From positions 62,001 through 126,000 of the forward strand of contig NZ_KB908020.1 in assembly GCF_000382305.1 (NCBI RefSeq): DNA of 64,000 nucleotides, written 5' to 3'. The notes under the pieces were generated by a model, which saw nothing but the letters and a program-made list of their open reading frames with translations, was not told where the DNA came from and made no database searches. Within the stretch, counting starts at the first letter, position 1; each line of letters begins with the position of its first letter. The stretch is from Vitreoscilla stercoraria DSM 513 (GTDB lineage Bacteria; Pseudomonadota; Gammaproteobacteria; Burkholderiales; Neisseriaceae). The position numbers and the translations under genes are program-made. Of the stretch, positions 8,003 to 15,949 are shown one piece after another.

Positions 8003-8494
8003 ATGTTTGAATTGAGTTTTGGTGAAATCTTATTGTTCACCACTGTGGCTTTAATCGTACTAGGACCGGAGCGTTTGCCGGTCTTAGCCCGTTTTTTGGG
8101 CCGTAGTTTGGCAAAAATACAAAATATGGTTCACAATGCTAAGGCTGAGTTAGGCGCAGACATGGGCTTGCAAGACTTCCAGCAAATGAAAGCCGATTTG
8201 CAAGCATCGGCGCAAAGTTTGAAAGACGATTTACAGCAACAAGCGCAGCAAATCCAACAAGACATACAGCCGTCTTTACCTTCTTGGCACCATTCTCATT
8301 GGTCTCAGGAGGAAGATGAAGACATGCTTGCAGAGCGTGTTTGGACTGCGCAGCAACAGCAACATTTGCCTAAGACAACGCTCGCACAACAAAGCCGCCA
8401 ACGCCGTAAAAACATTCGTCCGTATCAACATATCAATCCTCGCGCCAAGCGCATCGGTGCTCGCCGTCAACACAAACAGATTTCTCATGGATGA
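8003..8494 (+). CDS. tatB: Twin-arginine translocase subunit TatB
   Basis: Receptor-complex partner of TatC. 163 residues: N-terminal membrane helix FGEILLFTTVALIVLGPERLP with the TatB Glu and the GPERLP hinge, an amphipathic helix (ARFLGRSLAKIQ), a Gln-rich coiled segment (about 55-90) and a basic tail. Starts 3 bp after tatA and its last 8 bp overlap tatC. Confidence 0.94.
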   Translation: MFELSFGEILLFTTVALIVLGPERLPVLARFLGRSLAKIQNMVHNAKAELGADMGLQDFQQMKADLQASAQSLKDDLQQQAQQIQQDIQPSLPSWHHSHWSQEEDEDMLAERVWTAQQQQHLPKTTLAQQSRQRRKNIRPYQHINPRAKRIGARRQHKQISHG

Positions 8495-9242
8495 AACCCA
8501 ACCTTTAATCAGCCATTTGGTTGAATTGCGCAGCCGTTTGATTCGCATCATCATAGGCTTGCTTGTGTGTTTTTTTGCTTTGATGCCATTTTCTGAGCAG
8601 TTATACACTTTTGTTGCCAATCCGCTGATGGCCAATTTACCAGCGGGCAATCAAATGATTGCCATCGATGTTATTACGCCCTTTTTTGTGCCAGTCAAAG
8701 TCACTTTGATGTTGGCGTTTTTAATCAGTTTGCCCAATACTTTGTGGCAAGTATGGGCATTTGTGGCACCGGGCTTGTACCAAACAGAGAAACGTTTGGT
8801 GATTCCTTTGGTCATATCAACAGTTTTGTTGTTTTTTGTAGGTATGGCGTTTGCCTACTATTTGGTGTTTCCAACTATTTTCCATTTTTTAGCCCAAGTG
8901 ACGCCTGAGGGTGTGAGCATGGCCACTGACATCGATAAATATTTGTCATTTGTCTTAGGTATGTTTGTGGCTTTTGGTATCGCATTTGAAACGCCTGTGG
9001 TGGTGGTCTTGTTGTGCCGTATGGGTATTGTGTCTTTGGAAAAACTGCGCGCGGCACGTTCGTATGTGATTGTGGGGGCATTTGTGGTAGCTGCGATTGT
9101 GACGCCACCTGATGTATTGTCACAAATTTTCTTGGCAGTACCATTGATTATTTTGTATGAGTTAGGTCTGCAAATGTGCCGTTTTGTGAAGCCTAAAACA
9201 TCTGAAGCGGATGAGATAACGGCATCGCAATTGCCAGAGTAA
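8487..9242 (+). CDS. tatC: Sec-independent translocase subunit TatC
   Basis: Six-helix membrane subunit that recognises twin-arginine signals. 251 residues from ATG 8487 (MDETQPLISHLVELRSRL). Longer upstream openings would read through tatB and are rejected. The conserved N-terminal HLVELRSRL, the periplasmic PFFVPVKVTLM region and FETPVVVVLL are typical. The 8-bp overlap with tatB indicates coupled translation. A likely Tat client, the lipoprotein LD-carboxypeptidase, lies 2 kb downstream. Confidence 0.95.
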   Translation: MDETQPLISHLVELRSRLIRIIIGLLVCFFALMPFSEQLYTFVANPLMANLPAGNQMIAIDVITPFFVPVKVTLMLAFLISLPNTLWQVWAFVAPGLYQTEKRLVIPLVISTVLLFFVGMAFAYYLVFPTIFHFLAQVTPEGVSMATDIDKYLSFVLGMFVAFGIAFETPVVVVLLCRMGIVSLEKLRAARSYVIVGAFVVAAIVTPPDVLSQIFLAVPLIILYELGLQMCRFVKPKTSEADEITASQLPE

Positions 9243-9266
9243 TGAAACTGTGGGTTTAAAATAGAG

Positions 9267-9294
9267 ACGGCCTATGCTCTGTGAGCATGGCCGT
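9267..9294 (+). terminator. Hairpin after tatC
   Basis: ACGGCC-T-ATGCT pairs with AGCAT-G-GCCGT (stem of about 11 bp with one internal mismatch). The downstream T tract is poor, so termination may be partial. Confidence 0.5.
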
Positions 9295-9351
9295 TATTGT
9301 GTTGATGGGAGTGGCTTGTCATAGATTGGCAAATCATTCAATGAAGATGGG

Positions 9352-11196
9352 GTGTTTAATGGCAACATTGAACAAAAAACAGTGGTTCAGATAAAAGCAG
9401 TGCGTTTGTGCTTGGGTTATATATTGGCCGTAATGGCTGTGATGTCTGTGGTGGTGGTGCCATTTTTGATGAATCGGCGCATTGGTCCGCAAACAGGTTT
9501 GATCATTGAATCGGTGAGCATCATCTTGGCTTTGCTGTTGGTCATGGGCGTGGCTTTGATGGGGTATTTGCGTCATAAACCACCTCTTATTAGCATGGTA
9601 TTCATCGGTTTTGCTGCATGGATTGCAGTGCAAGGGCGCTTGCTAGGCTTGGATTGGTTGTCGCAAATTGATTTGGCGGCAATGGTGGTGTTGGTGGCAG
9701 CTGTGGCTGCGTGGGCTTTACACAGTTGGCAACAAGAATCTGATGTCGATGTCTTTCGTTATTTGGCTTGGGGTTTGGTGTTGGGTGTTTTGTTGCAAAG
9801 CGCAGTGATGTGGTTGCAATACTTTGGTTTAACCAAGCATTTTCATGGCTATCTGTCTTATTCACAGCCGACTAATATTATGGGGCAATTGGGGCAGCGC
9901 AATCATCTAGGTCATTATTTGATGTGGGGTATGGTTGTTATTTTGTACCTGCAACAAGCCCGTTTGATGAGTCGATTATTGGCCGCTTTGTTGATTGCAT
10001 GGTTGGGTTTGAGCATCGGCTTAATCGGCTCACGCACGTTGATTGTGTACTTGCTTGTGATTGGTTTTTGGGCATGTGTGTGGCGCCTGCGTGTCGGCAA
10101 AGCTTGGCAAGCATCTTGGTATTGGACAATGGGTGCGTTGTTGTGGGTTTTGGCTGTACAGTTTGGCTTGAAAAAAGTATTGGCATTTTTTTCAGGGGCG
10201 ACTACGACCACAGGCTTAGAGCGTGTGACCGCTGCCAAAACCGTGGTCGATTCTGCGCGCAGCGTGGAGTGGCTCAAAGCTTGGCAAGCCTTTTTAAATA
10301 GTCCTTGGTGGGGACATGGTTGGGGCAGTGGTGCTTCGCAAAGTTTTTGGCGGCATGGGGATGGTCTGCTCAGTGCCCGAGCAGATGTCTTGTTTACGCA
10401 TAACCACAATACAATATTGCAGTTGTTATTAGAAGTGGGTGTGATAGGTTGTGTTGGCTTGTTGATAGGTTTGTTGTGTTTGGTTTGGCGTTGTGTGGTG
10501 TTTGCCAAGCGTCCTGAAAGCTTTGCGATTTTGGCGATGGTTTCGGTCAGCTTGTGTCATAGCTTATTGGAATACCCACTTTGGTATGTGTATTTTTTAC
10601 TGCCGTTTGCATTGTTTTTGGCGTTGGTGCCACATCACACACATCGTTATCCAACGGCAAGCCCCCATTCATGGCATCGTTTGAACATGACTTTGGGAAT
10701 ATTGGCATTGGTTGCTTTATTGGGAACGGTGCGCCTGTTATTTGTGTATCAAGATATTGTATCGGTATATGGCATTGCCAAAGGCGAGAGCGCGCAAGTG
10801 GCTCAGCAGAAAAAAGCCCAAATCAATGCTTTGCTCAAGCATGAATATTTGTTATATTATTATGTTGGAATGGCTTTGATGGAACGCAGTTTTAGCCCTT
10901 ATCAAGACATGTCCGTGAATAATGAAGTTGAAAATGCGCGTGTGGTGGCGACGTACCGTCCTTATCCAAGTTATGCCATTCGTTGGGGCATGTACCAATA
11001 TCGTATGGGGCAACGTGATGAGGCAACCGCATGGCTAGAGCAAGTGTGGCGTTATTATCCGAATCAATTGGATGGGCATATCAAAGCCATGCAAAACTCG
11101 CCTTATTATGTGGATTTGTTGCCATTGGCACAAAAACGCTGTTTGGAATATCGAGAACGGATAAAAATCAAATGCTCTTTCGCTGAAGCCAATTAA
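9352..11196 (+). CDS. pglL: PglL-type O-oligosaccharyltransferase (O-antigen ligase family)
   Basis: Inner-membrane enzyme that moves lipid-linked glycans onto periplasmic proteins such as pilin. 614 residues with at least ten hydrophobic segments. Family signatures: IMGQLGQRNHLGHYLMWG (about residue 180), HNHNTILQLLLEVGVIG in the large periplasmic loop region with the conserved His, and HSLLEYPLWYVYFLLP. The frame opens at GTG 9352. A better placed ATG at 9359 is out of frame and ends after 11 codons, just past an A6 tract (9374-9379). A WaaL or Wzy role is the alternative, but the motifs fit PglL. One DUS variant at 10508. Confidence 0.82.
   Translation: MFNGNIEQKTVVQIKAVRLCLGYILAVMAVMSVVVVPFLMNRRIGPQTGLIIESVSIILALLLVMGVALMGYLRHKPPLISMVFIGFAAWIAVQGRLLGLDWLSQIDLAAMVVLVAAVAAWALHSWQQESDVDVFRYLAWGLVLGVLLQSAVMWLQYFGLTKHFHGYLSYSQPTNIMGQLGQRNHLGHYLMWGMVVILYLQQARLMSRLLAALLIAWLGLSIGLIGSRTLIVYLLVIGFWACVWRLRVGKAWQASWYWTMGALLWVLAVQFGLKKVLAFFSGATTTTGLERVTAAKTVVDSARSVEWLKAWQAFLNSPWWGHGWGSGASQSFWRHGDGLLSARADVLFTHNHNTILQLLLEVGVIGCVGLLIGLLCLVWRCVVFAKRPESFAILAMVSVSLCHSLLEYPLWYVYFLLPFALFLALVPHHTHRYPTASPHSWHRLNMTLGILALVALLGTVRLLFVYQDIVSVYGIAKGESAQVAQQKKAQINALLKHEYLLYYYVGMALMERSFSPYQDMSVNNEVENARVVATYRPYPSYAIRWGMYQYRMGQRDEATAWLEQVWRYYPNQLDGHIKAMQNSPYYVDLLPLAQKRCLEYRERIKIKCSFAEAN
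10508..10518 (+). repeat. DUS variant (AGCGTCCTGAA) inside pglL
   Basis: Shorter variant lacking the T between CTG and AA. Confidence 0.5.
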
Positions 11197-11207
11197 TTCA
11201 TCATAAA

Positions 11208-11241
11208 AAAAGCGTCCTGTAAAAGTTTACAGGACGCTTTT
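11208..11241. terminator. Bidirectional DUS-pair terminator, pglL and ldcA
   Basis: AGCGTCCTGTAA at 11211-11222 and its complement at 11227-11238, with A and T runs on either flank. It lies between convergent genes and can serve both. Confidence 0.85.
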
Positions 11242-11260
11242 AAAATGGCTAGTGATGCGT

Positions 11261-12454
11261 TTATTCCGCTTCTATGATTTGCGCATCTTGATTGCTAGGC
11301 GTACCAAACACGGAGTTCAAGGTGTCAAAGACAGGCTCAGGTGGCGGCAATAAACTGCTTAAATTTAAGCGATTGGCATCTAGCATAGGATAATGGCTAA
11401 ACGTCACTTGATAACCGCCATTGCTGGTAGATTGCAAATGTGCTTGAGCACCCAAAGGCATCGTCACTTTATTGGTAATGTGACCAAATGGAAAACCTGT
11501 TAATACAGGCACGCCTGTGGTGTTTTGAATCGTGTGTACCACACTAGACAAATTATAGCTGGCATCATACGAATCGCGAATATTGCCCATGCGAAAATCA
11601 CCCAACACTATCGCTTGTTGTTTCTTCAAAACGCCTGCCAAATGCAAGGTTTGCAAAGCACGTTCGATGCGATACGGCTGCTCGTTCACATCTTCTAAAA
11701 ACAAAATACCGCCTTCAATATTGGGCATATAAGGCGTGCCTGCTAAAGATTGCAGGACGCTTAAATTACCACCCCAAAATTTGCCGCTCACATTCAGATT
11801 GTGAGCTTGGATTTGACCAACATAAATGGTGTTTTGGCTTTTGGTTGTGGTGTCGATGAAGTTTTGCATTGTATACGGGCTAGGGCTAGGGCTGCCAAAC
11901 TCGCTGTACAACATGGGACCTGCGATGCTAGGCACGCCTGTTTGCGCTAACAAAGCCAATTGAATGGCGCAAATATCGCTGTAACCCATCAACAAAGTGC
12001 CTTGCTCACGCATGCGCCCGCCTAAGCCATCCCAATTAATGTGAGGCAACAAGCGAATGGCACCATAACCGCCACGTGCGCCCAATAAAATTTTAGGCGT
12101 GGCCACTTGACCTGTGGCGACGGCTTGCAAATCTTGAATACGTTGACCATCGCTGCCTGCAAAACGTTGGAAACGGCGGTAGGCAGCTTCGGTATTGCTC
12201 ACTTGAAAGCCACATGATTGTAAACGCTGTATGCCAGTGGTGACACGGTCGGTACGGTCTAAAAAGCCTGAGCAGGCAAAAATTCGCAACAAAGTGCTGT
12301 CTCCCATGACGTGTTGTGGTGGGCGTGGTGTTTGAGTGGATGGTTGTGTTGGGGTCACGGTTTTGGGCGTGCCGCAAGCGGTCAAGACAGCGGCTCCCAC
12401 GCCAGCGCTGCCATAGCTTAAGATGCGGCGGCGAGAAATAGATTGGTCCAACAT
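11261..12454 (-). CDS. ldcA: Muramoyltetrapeptide (LD-)carboxypeptidase, S66 family, Tat lipoprotein
   Basis: Serine peptidase that removes the terminal D-Ala from murein tetrapeptides. 397 residues, longer than cytosolic LdcA (about 300), owing to an N-terminal signal. SRRRIL at 7-12 is a twin-arginine motif and LTAC ends at C27, a lipobox, so it is probably a Tat-exported lipoprotein. The nucleophile is S159 in LMGYSD. Other S66 segments seen: ARGGYGAIRLLPHINW, GGNLSVLQSL, FLEDVNEQPYRIER, GFPFGHI. A GGAG ribosome site lies 5 bp before the ATG. Its start is 9 bp after the HIT gene stop, so they form an operon. A DUS variant at 11751. Confidence 0.88.
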   Translation of the reverse strand: MLDQSISRRRILSYGSAGVGAAVLTACGTPKTVTPTQPSTQTPRPPQHVMGDSTLLRIFACSGFLDRTDRVTTGIQRLQSCGFQVSNTEAAYRRFQRFAGSDGQRIQDLQAVATGQVATPKILLGARGGYGAIRLLPHINWDGLGGRMREQGTLLMGYSDICAIQLALLAQTGVPSIAGPMLYSEFGSPSPSPYTMQNFIDTTTKSQNTIYVGQIQAHNLNVSGKFWGGNLSVLQSLAGTPYMPNIEGGILFLEDVNEQPYRIERALQTLHLAGVLKKQQAIVLGDFRMGNIRDSYDASYNLSSVVHTIQNTTGVPVLTGFPFGHITNKVTMPLGAQAHLQSTSNGGYQVTFSHYPMLDANRLNLSSLLPPPEPVFDTLNSVFGTPSNQDAQIIEAE

Positions 12455-12463
12455 AAAAACTCC

Positions 12464-12868
12464 TTAAGCATTCAAAGCTTCGGTCAAGTGTAAACGCCAA
12501 TTATCAGGTAGCTTAGGGACATGATGATGACGTGGGCTAGACCAAATAGAATCGGGATAATAAGCATCGTCTTCAAAACGAGCAATCACATGCCAATGTT
12601 GATGCGGCACCATGGTGCCAAAACTGGCCAAATTGATTTTGATGGGATTGAAAATGTCGCGCATGATGGTTTCTACTTGGTAGACCACATGCATCAAATA
12701 TTGGCGTTGGGATTCGGTTAAGTCGGTCATTTCGGCAACATGATCTTGCCAAATAACGCGGCAATAAGCAGGTGTCAAGACTTGGTCGGTCACCAAAATC
12801 ACCCGTACCATCTCATCTTGATACAAAATTGTTTCGCCTTGGGTTTGGCACAAAGGACATTTAGCCAT
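12464..12868 (-). CDS. HIT family nucleotide-binding protein
   Basis: Small hydrolase or transferase of the histidine-triad family, acting on nucleotide conjugates. The start is chosen at ATG 12868 (MAKCPLCQTQGE); a GTG four codons upstream is the alternative. 134 residues. The triad is HQHWH (H89, H91, H93) followed by VIARF. A CPLC motif at 4-7 could bind zinc. Upstream gene of the ldcA pair. Substrate is unknown. Confidence 0.88.
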   Translation of the reverse strand: MAKCPLCQTQGETILYQDEMVRVILVTDQVLTPAYCRVIWQDHVAEMTDLTESQRQYLMHVVYQVETIMRDIFNPIKINLASFGTMVPHQHWHVIARFEDDAYYPDSIWSSPRHHHVPKLPDNWRLHLTEALNA

Positions 12869-12937
12869 GACAACACTCACAAAATAGAATAAACCACATT
12901 ATAACGGCACAAAACCACAGGCGGTATAAACAATACA

Positions 12938-12970
12938 AAAGCGTCCTGTAAAGATTTACAGGACGCTTTG
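12938..12970 (-). terminator. DUS-pair terminator after maeB
   Basis: Copies at 12940-12951 and 12956-12967, inverted, in the gap between maeB and the HIT gene (both minus strand). Read on the minus strand, the stem is followed by TTTTGTATTG. Confidence 0.75.
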
Positions 12971-12991
12971 AGTATGAAGCTTGGCTAAAAC

Positions 12992-15280
12992 TTATGCTTG
13001 CTGGTCGTCTTGGCGTTGTGCTTCAACCGCAGCCACAGCCACCATATTGATGATGCGGCGTACCGATGAAATTGGCGTTAAGATGTGAACTGGCTTGTTC
13101 AAACCCATCAAGATAGGACCAATGGTCACGCCATCAGCAGCAGACACACGCAGCAAGTTGTAGCTGATGCTGGCCGCTTCGATATTAGGCATCACCAACA
13201 AGTTTGCCGAGCCAGTCAAGCTAGACTCAGGCAAAATCGATTGACGCATGTCTTCCATCAATGCCACATCACCTTGCATCTCGCCATCCACTTCCAATTC
13301 AGGCGATTGCTCTTGCAGCATGGCCAAAGTTTCTTGCATCAAGCGTGAGCTTGGATTGTCAATCGAACCGAAGTTAGAATTAGACAACAACGCAGCTTTA
13401 GGCTCGATACCGAAACGGCGCATTTCTGTGGCAGCCATTTGTGTAATTTTGGTCAATTGCTTGGCCGTTGGGTCAGAATTCACATAAGTATCGGTGATGA
13501 AGACATTGCCACGAGGCAAAATCAAAGCGTTCATGGCACCTGCCACTTGTTCATCGTTGTCGTAACCAATCACCGATTCTAAAGTGTCAAAATGCTCTTT
13601 ATAACGACCAAACGTACCGCAAATCAAAGCGTCTGCATCGCCTCGGTTGACCATCAATGCGCCAATCAAAGTGGTGTTGCCAATCACACGACGGCGCGCC
13701 ATTTCTTCGGTTACGCCTTTGCGCTTCATCAATTGGTAGTACTCACCCCAATAATCACGGTAGCGTGGGTCGCTTTGGTTGTTCACCAATTCAAAGTCTT
13801 TGCCAGCTTGAATGGTCAAGCCCAAATCTTTGATGCGTTTTTCAATCACTTCAGGGCGGCCAATCAGCACTGGGAATGCCAATTTTTGTGACACGATGTG
13901 TTGGGTGGCGTGTAAGACACGGCTGTCTTCGCCTTCACACAATACCACGCGTTTCAATTGGGTTTTGGCTTTGGTGAAGACTGGTTTCATGAACAAGTTA
14001 GACTTGTAAACGAATTGTTCCAATTTCTCAACGTAAGCATCAAAGTCTTCAATCGGACGCGTCGCCACACCTGAATCCATCGCAGCTTTCGCCACAGCAG
14101 GCGCAATTTTCACAATCAAACGAGGATCAAATGGTTTTGGAATCAAGTATTCACGACCAAAAGACAAGCCTGTTTCGCCATAAGCAGAAGCCACACGGTC
14201 GTTTTGTTCCGCCAAAGCCAAATCAGCAATGGCCAATACGCAAGCGACTTTCATCTCTTCGTTGATGGTCGATGCGCCCACATCCAAAGCACCACGGAAG
14301 ATGAATGGGAAGCACAATACATTGTTCACTTGATTAGGGAAGTCTGAGCGGCCTGTACCGATGATGACATCAGGACGCGCAGCAATCGCTTCAGGTGGCC
14401 AAATTTCAGGTTGTGGGTTGGCCAAAGCCAATACGATAGGGTCTTGATTCATGGTTTTGAGCATGTCTACGCTCAATACATTTGGACCTGATAAACCTAA
14501 GAAAATGTCTTTGCCAGCAACGGCATCGGCCAAAACACGTTGACCATTGTCTTCGATGGCGTAACGTTGTTTGGATACATCCATTTTTTCGTCACGGCCA
14601 TGGAAAATCACGCCTTTAGAGTCACACACGGTGATGTTTTCACGTGTCATGCCCAAAGCCACCAACAAATCCAAACAAGCAATCGCTGCCGCACCTGCAC
14701 CTGAACACACCAATTTGACATCTTTAATGTCTTTTTCAATCACGCGCAAACCGTTTAAAACGGCAGCAGTGGTTATGATGGCAGTACCGTGTTGGTCGTC
14801 ATGGAATACTGGAATGTTGGTGCGTTCGCGCAATTTTTGTTCGATGTAAAAACATTCTGGCGCTTTGATGTCTTCTAAGTTGATGCCGCCGAAAGTAGGC
14901 TCTAAAGAAGCGATGATGTCGACCAATTTGTCTGGATCGGTTTCGTTGACTTCGATGTCAAATACATCAATGCCAGCGAATTTTTTGAACAAAACGCCTT
15001 TGCCTTCCATCACAGGTTTACCAGCCAAAGCGCCAATATTACCCAATCCCAAAACAGCCGTACCGTTAGAAATCACCGCGACCAAATTGCCACGAGCGGT
15101 GTATTTGTATGATGCCAATGGGTCATTGTAAATTTCCATACAAGGCGCAGCCACGCCTGGGGAGTAAGCCAAAGCCAAATCGTATTGAGTGGCCAATGGT
15201 TTGGTCGGAGTGATTTGAATTTTACCCGGATTCGGATATTCGTGAAAATTGAGCGCGGCTTCTTTGAGCAACTCATCCAT
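12992..15280 (-). CDS. maeB: NADP-dependent malic enzyme with C-terminal phosphotransacetylase-like domain
   Basis: Decarboxylates malate to pyruvate with NAD(P)H production. The start is set at ATG 15280 (MDELLKEAALNFHEYP), with GGAG ten bases upstream. 762 residues. The malic N-domain shows AYSPGVAAPC and GNLVAVISNGTAVLGLGNIG, followed by the DDQHGTA active-site segment. The NAD-binding domain has VCSGAGAAAIA. From about 430 on there is a phosphate acetyltransferase-like regulatory domain, as in hybrid MaeB enzymes. A partial AGCGGCCTGTA word lies at 14347. Supplies reductant near the fumarase and malate-synthase functions of the window. Confidence 0.95.
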   Translation of the reverse strand: MDELLKEAALNFHEYPNPGKIQITPTKPLATQYDLALAYSPGVAAPCMEIYNDPLASYKYTARGNLVAVISNGTAVLGLGNIGALAGKPVMEGKGVLFKKFAGIDVFDIEVNETDPDKLVDIIASLEPTFGGINLEDIKAPECFYIEQKLRERTNIPVFHDDQHGTAIITTAAVLNGLRVIEKDIKDVKLVCSGAGAAAIACLDLLVALGMTRENITVCDSKGVIFHGRDEKMDVSKQRYAIEDNGQRVLADAVAGKDIFLGLSGPNVLSVDMLKTMNQDPIVLALANPQPEIWPPEAIAARPDVIIGTGRSDFPNQVNNVLCFPFIFRGALDVGASTINEEMKVACVLAIADLALAEQNDRVASAYGETGLSFGREYLIPKPFDPRLIVKIAPAVAKAAMDSGVATRPIEDFDAYVEKLEQFVYKSNLFMKPVFTKAKTQLKRVVLCEGEDSRVLHATQHIVSQKLAFPVLIGRPEVIEKRIKDLGLTIQAGKDFELVNNQSDPRYRDYWGEYYQLMKRKGVTEEMARRRVIGNTTLIGALMVNRGDADALICGTFGRYKEHFDTLESVIGYDNDEQVAGAMNALILPRGNVFITDTYVNSDPTAKQLTKITQMAATEMRRFGIEPKAALLSNSNFGSIDNPSSRLMQETLAMLQEQSPELEVDGEMQGDVALMEDMRQSILPESSLTGSANLLVMPNIEAASISYNLLRVSAADGVTIGPILMGLNKPVHILTPISSVRRIINMVAVAAVEAQRQDDQQA

Positions 15281-15949
15281 AAAACATTTCTCCAAAAATC
15301 TACTATGCTAGTGTGTGCTATTGTGCTACGAAGTAACAACTGTGGCATATTTTGGTATGAACGGCAAGCAAGGTTTGTACTTGACTGGCTGTTGGCTTTG
15401 TATATGCCACTGCTCTGAAATCGTCTTGGATTCTAACATACCACTGTTGGGTTTTGGGTAATGGCTTGAGGTTCAATCTAGATAGGTGCAATTGTGTGTC
15501 AATCGCAGATAATGTGGCAGTATGATTCTATTTATGTGCCATAAAATAGCATAAAAATGGATTTAAATCACTGCTTTGCGCTATATTAAGATGTCAATTT
15601 GATATTGAAATAGTCTTTTATATTTTTGAGTCCATATAAATATCCAGCCATTGTACAAGTCAAAAAATTGCATAATATGAAAAATCGATATGAACCCATC
15701 TTGGTTTGGTTAAATCATTATGATGCCAATGAATGCTTGCATCAATACTCAAATATCCGTATGTAATTATTAATATGTCATTTTGAGATATGCTTGCATA
15801 AAGTCAATATCTATCATGGTTTTGAAGTGGTTTGCAGATGAAACATTTGTAAAATTGGCATACACTGACAGCATTTTGAATGAAAACTAAGTTTTAAGCA
15901 TCATGAAGCTTCAAGCTTAGATAAAAACAGTCTTGAGAGAATCCATATT
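15281..15949. other. 669-bp AT-rich divergent spacer, no gene found
   Basis: Lies between the divergent maeB and M61 peptidase genes, so it must hold both promoters. No ORF with coding character and no DUS, unusual for a spacer this long here. Seen: a perfect 9-bp inverted repeat, GTGGCATAT (15342-15350) and ATATGCCAC (15402-15410), 51 nt apart; and a 10-bp direct repeat ATGCTTGCAT at 15733 and 15790. No recognised riboswitch or small RNA. Confidence 0.5.

Noticed and set aside
8316..8486. Upstream extension of tatC overlapping tatB
   Set aside because: TatC N-terminus MDETQPLISHLVEL begins at 8487; the extension is tatB read in another frame.
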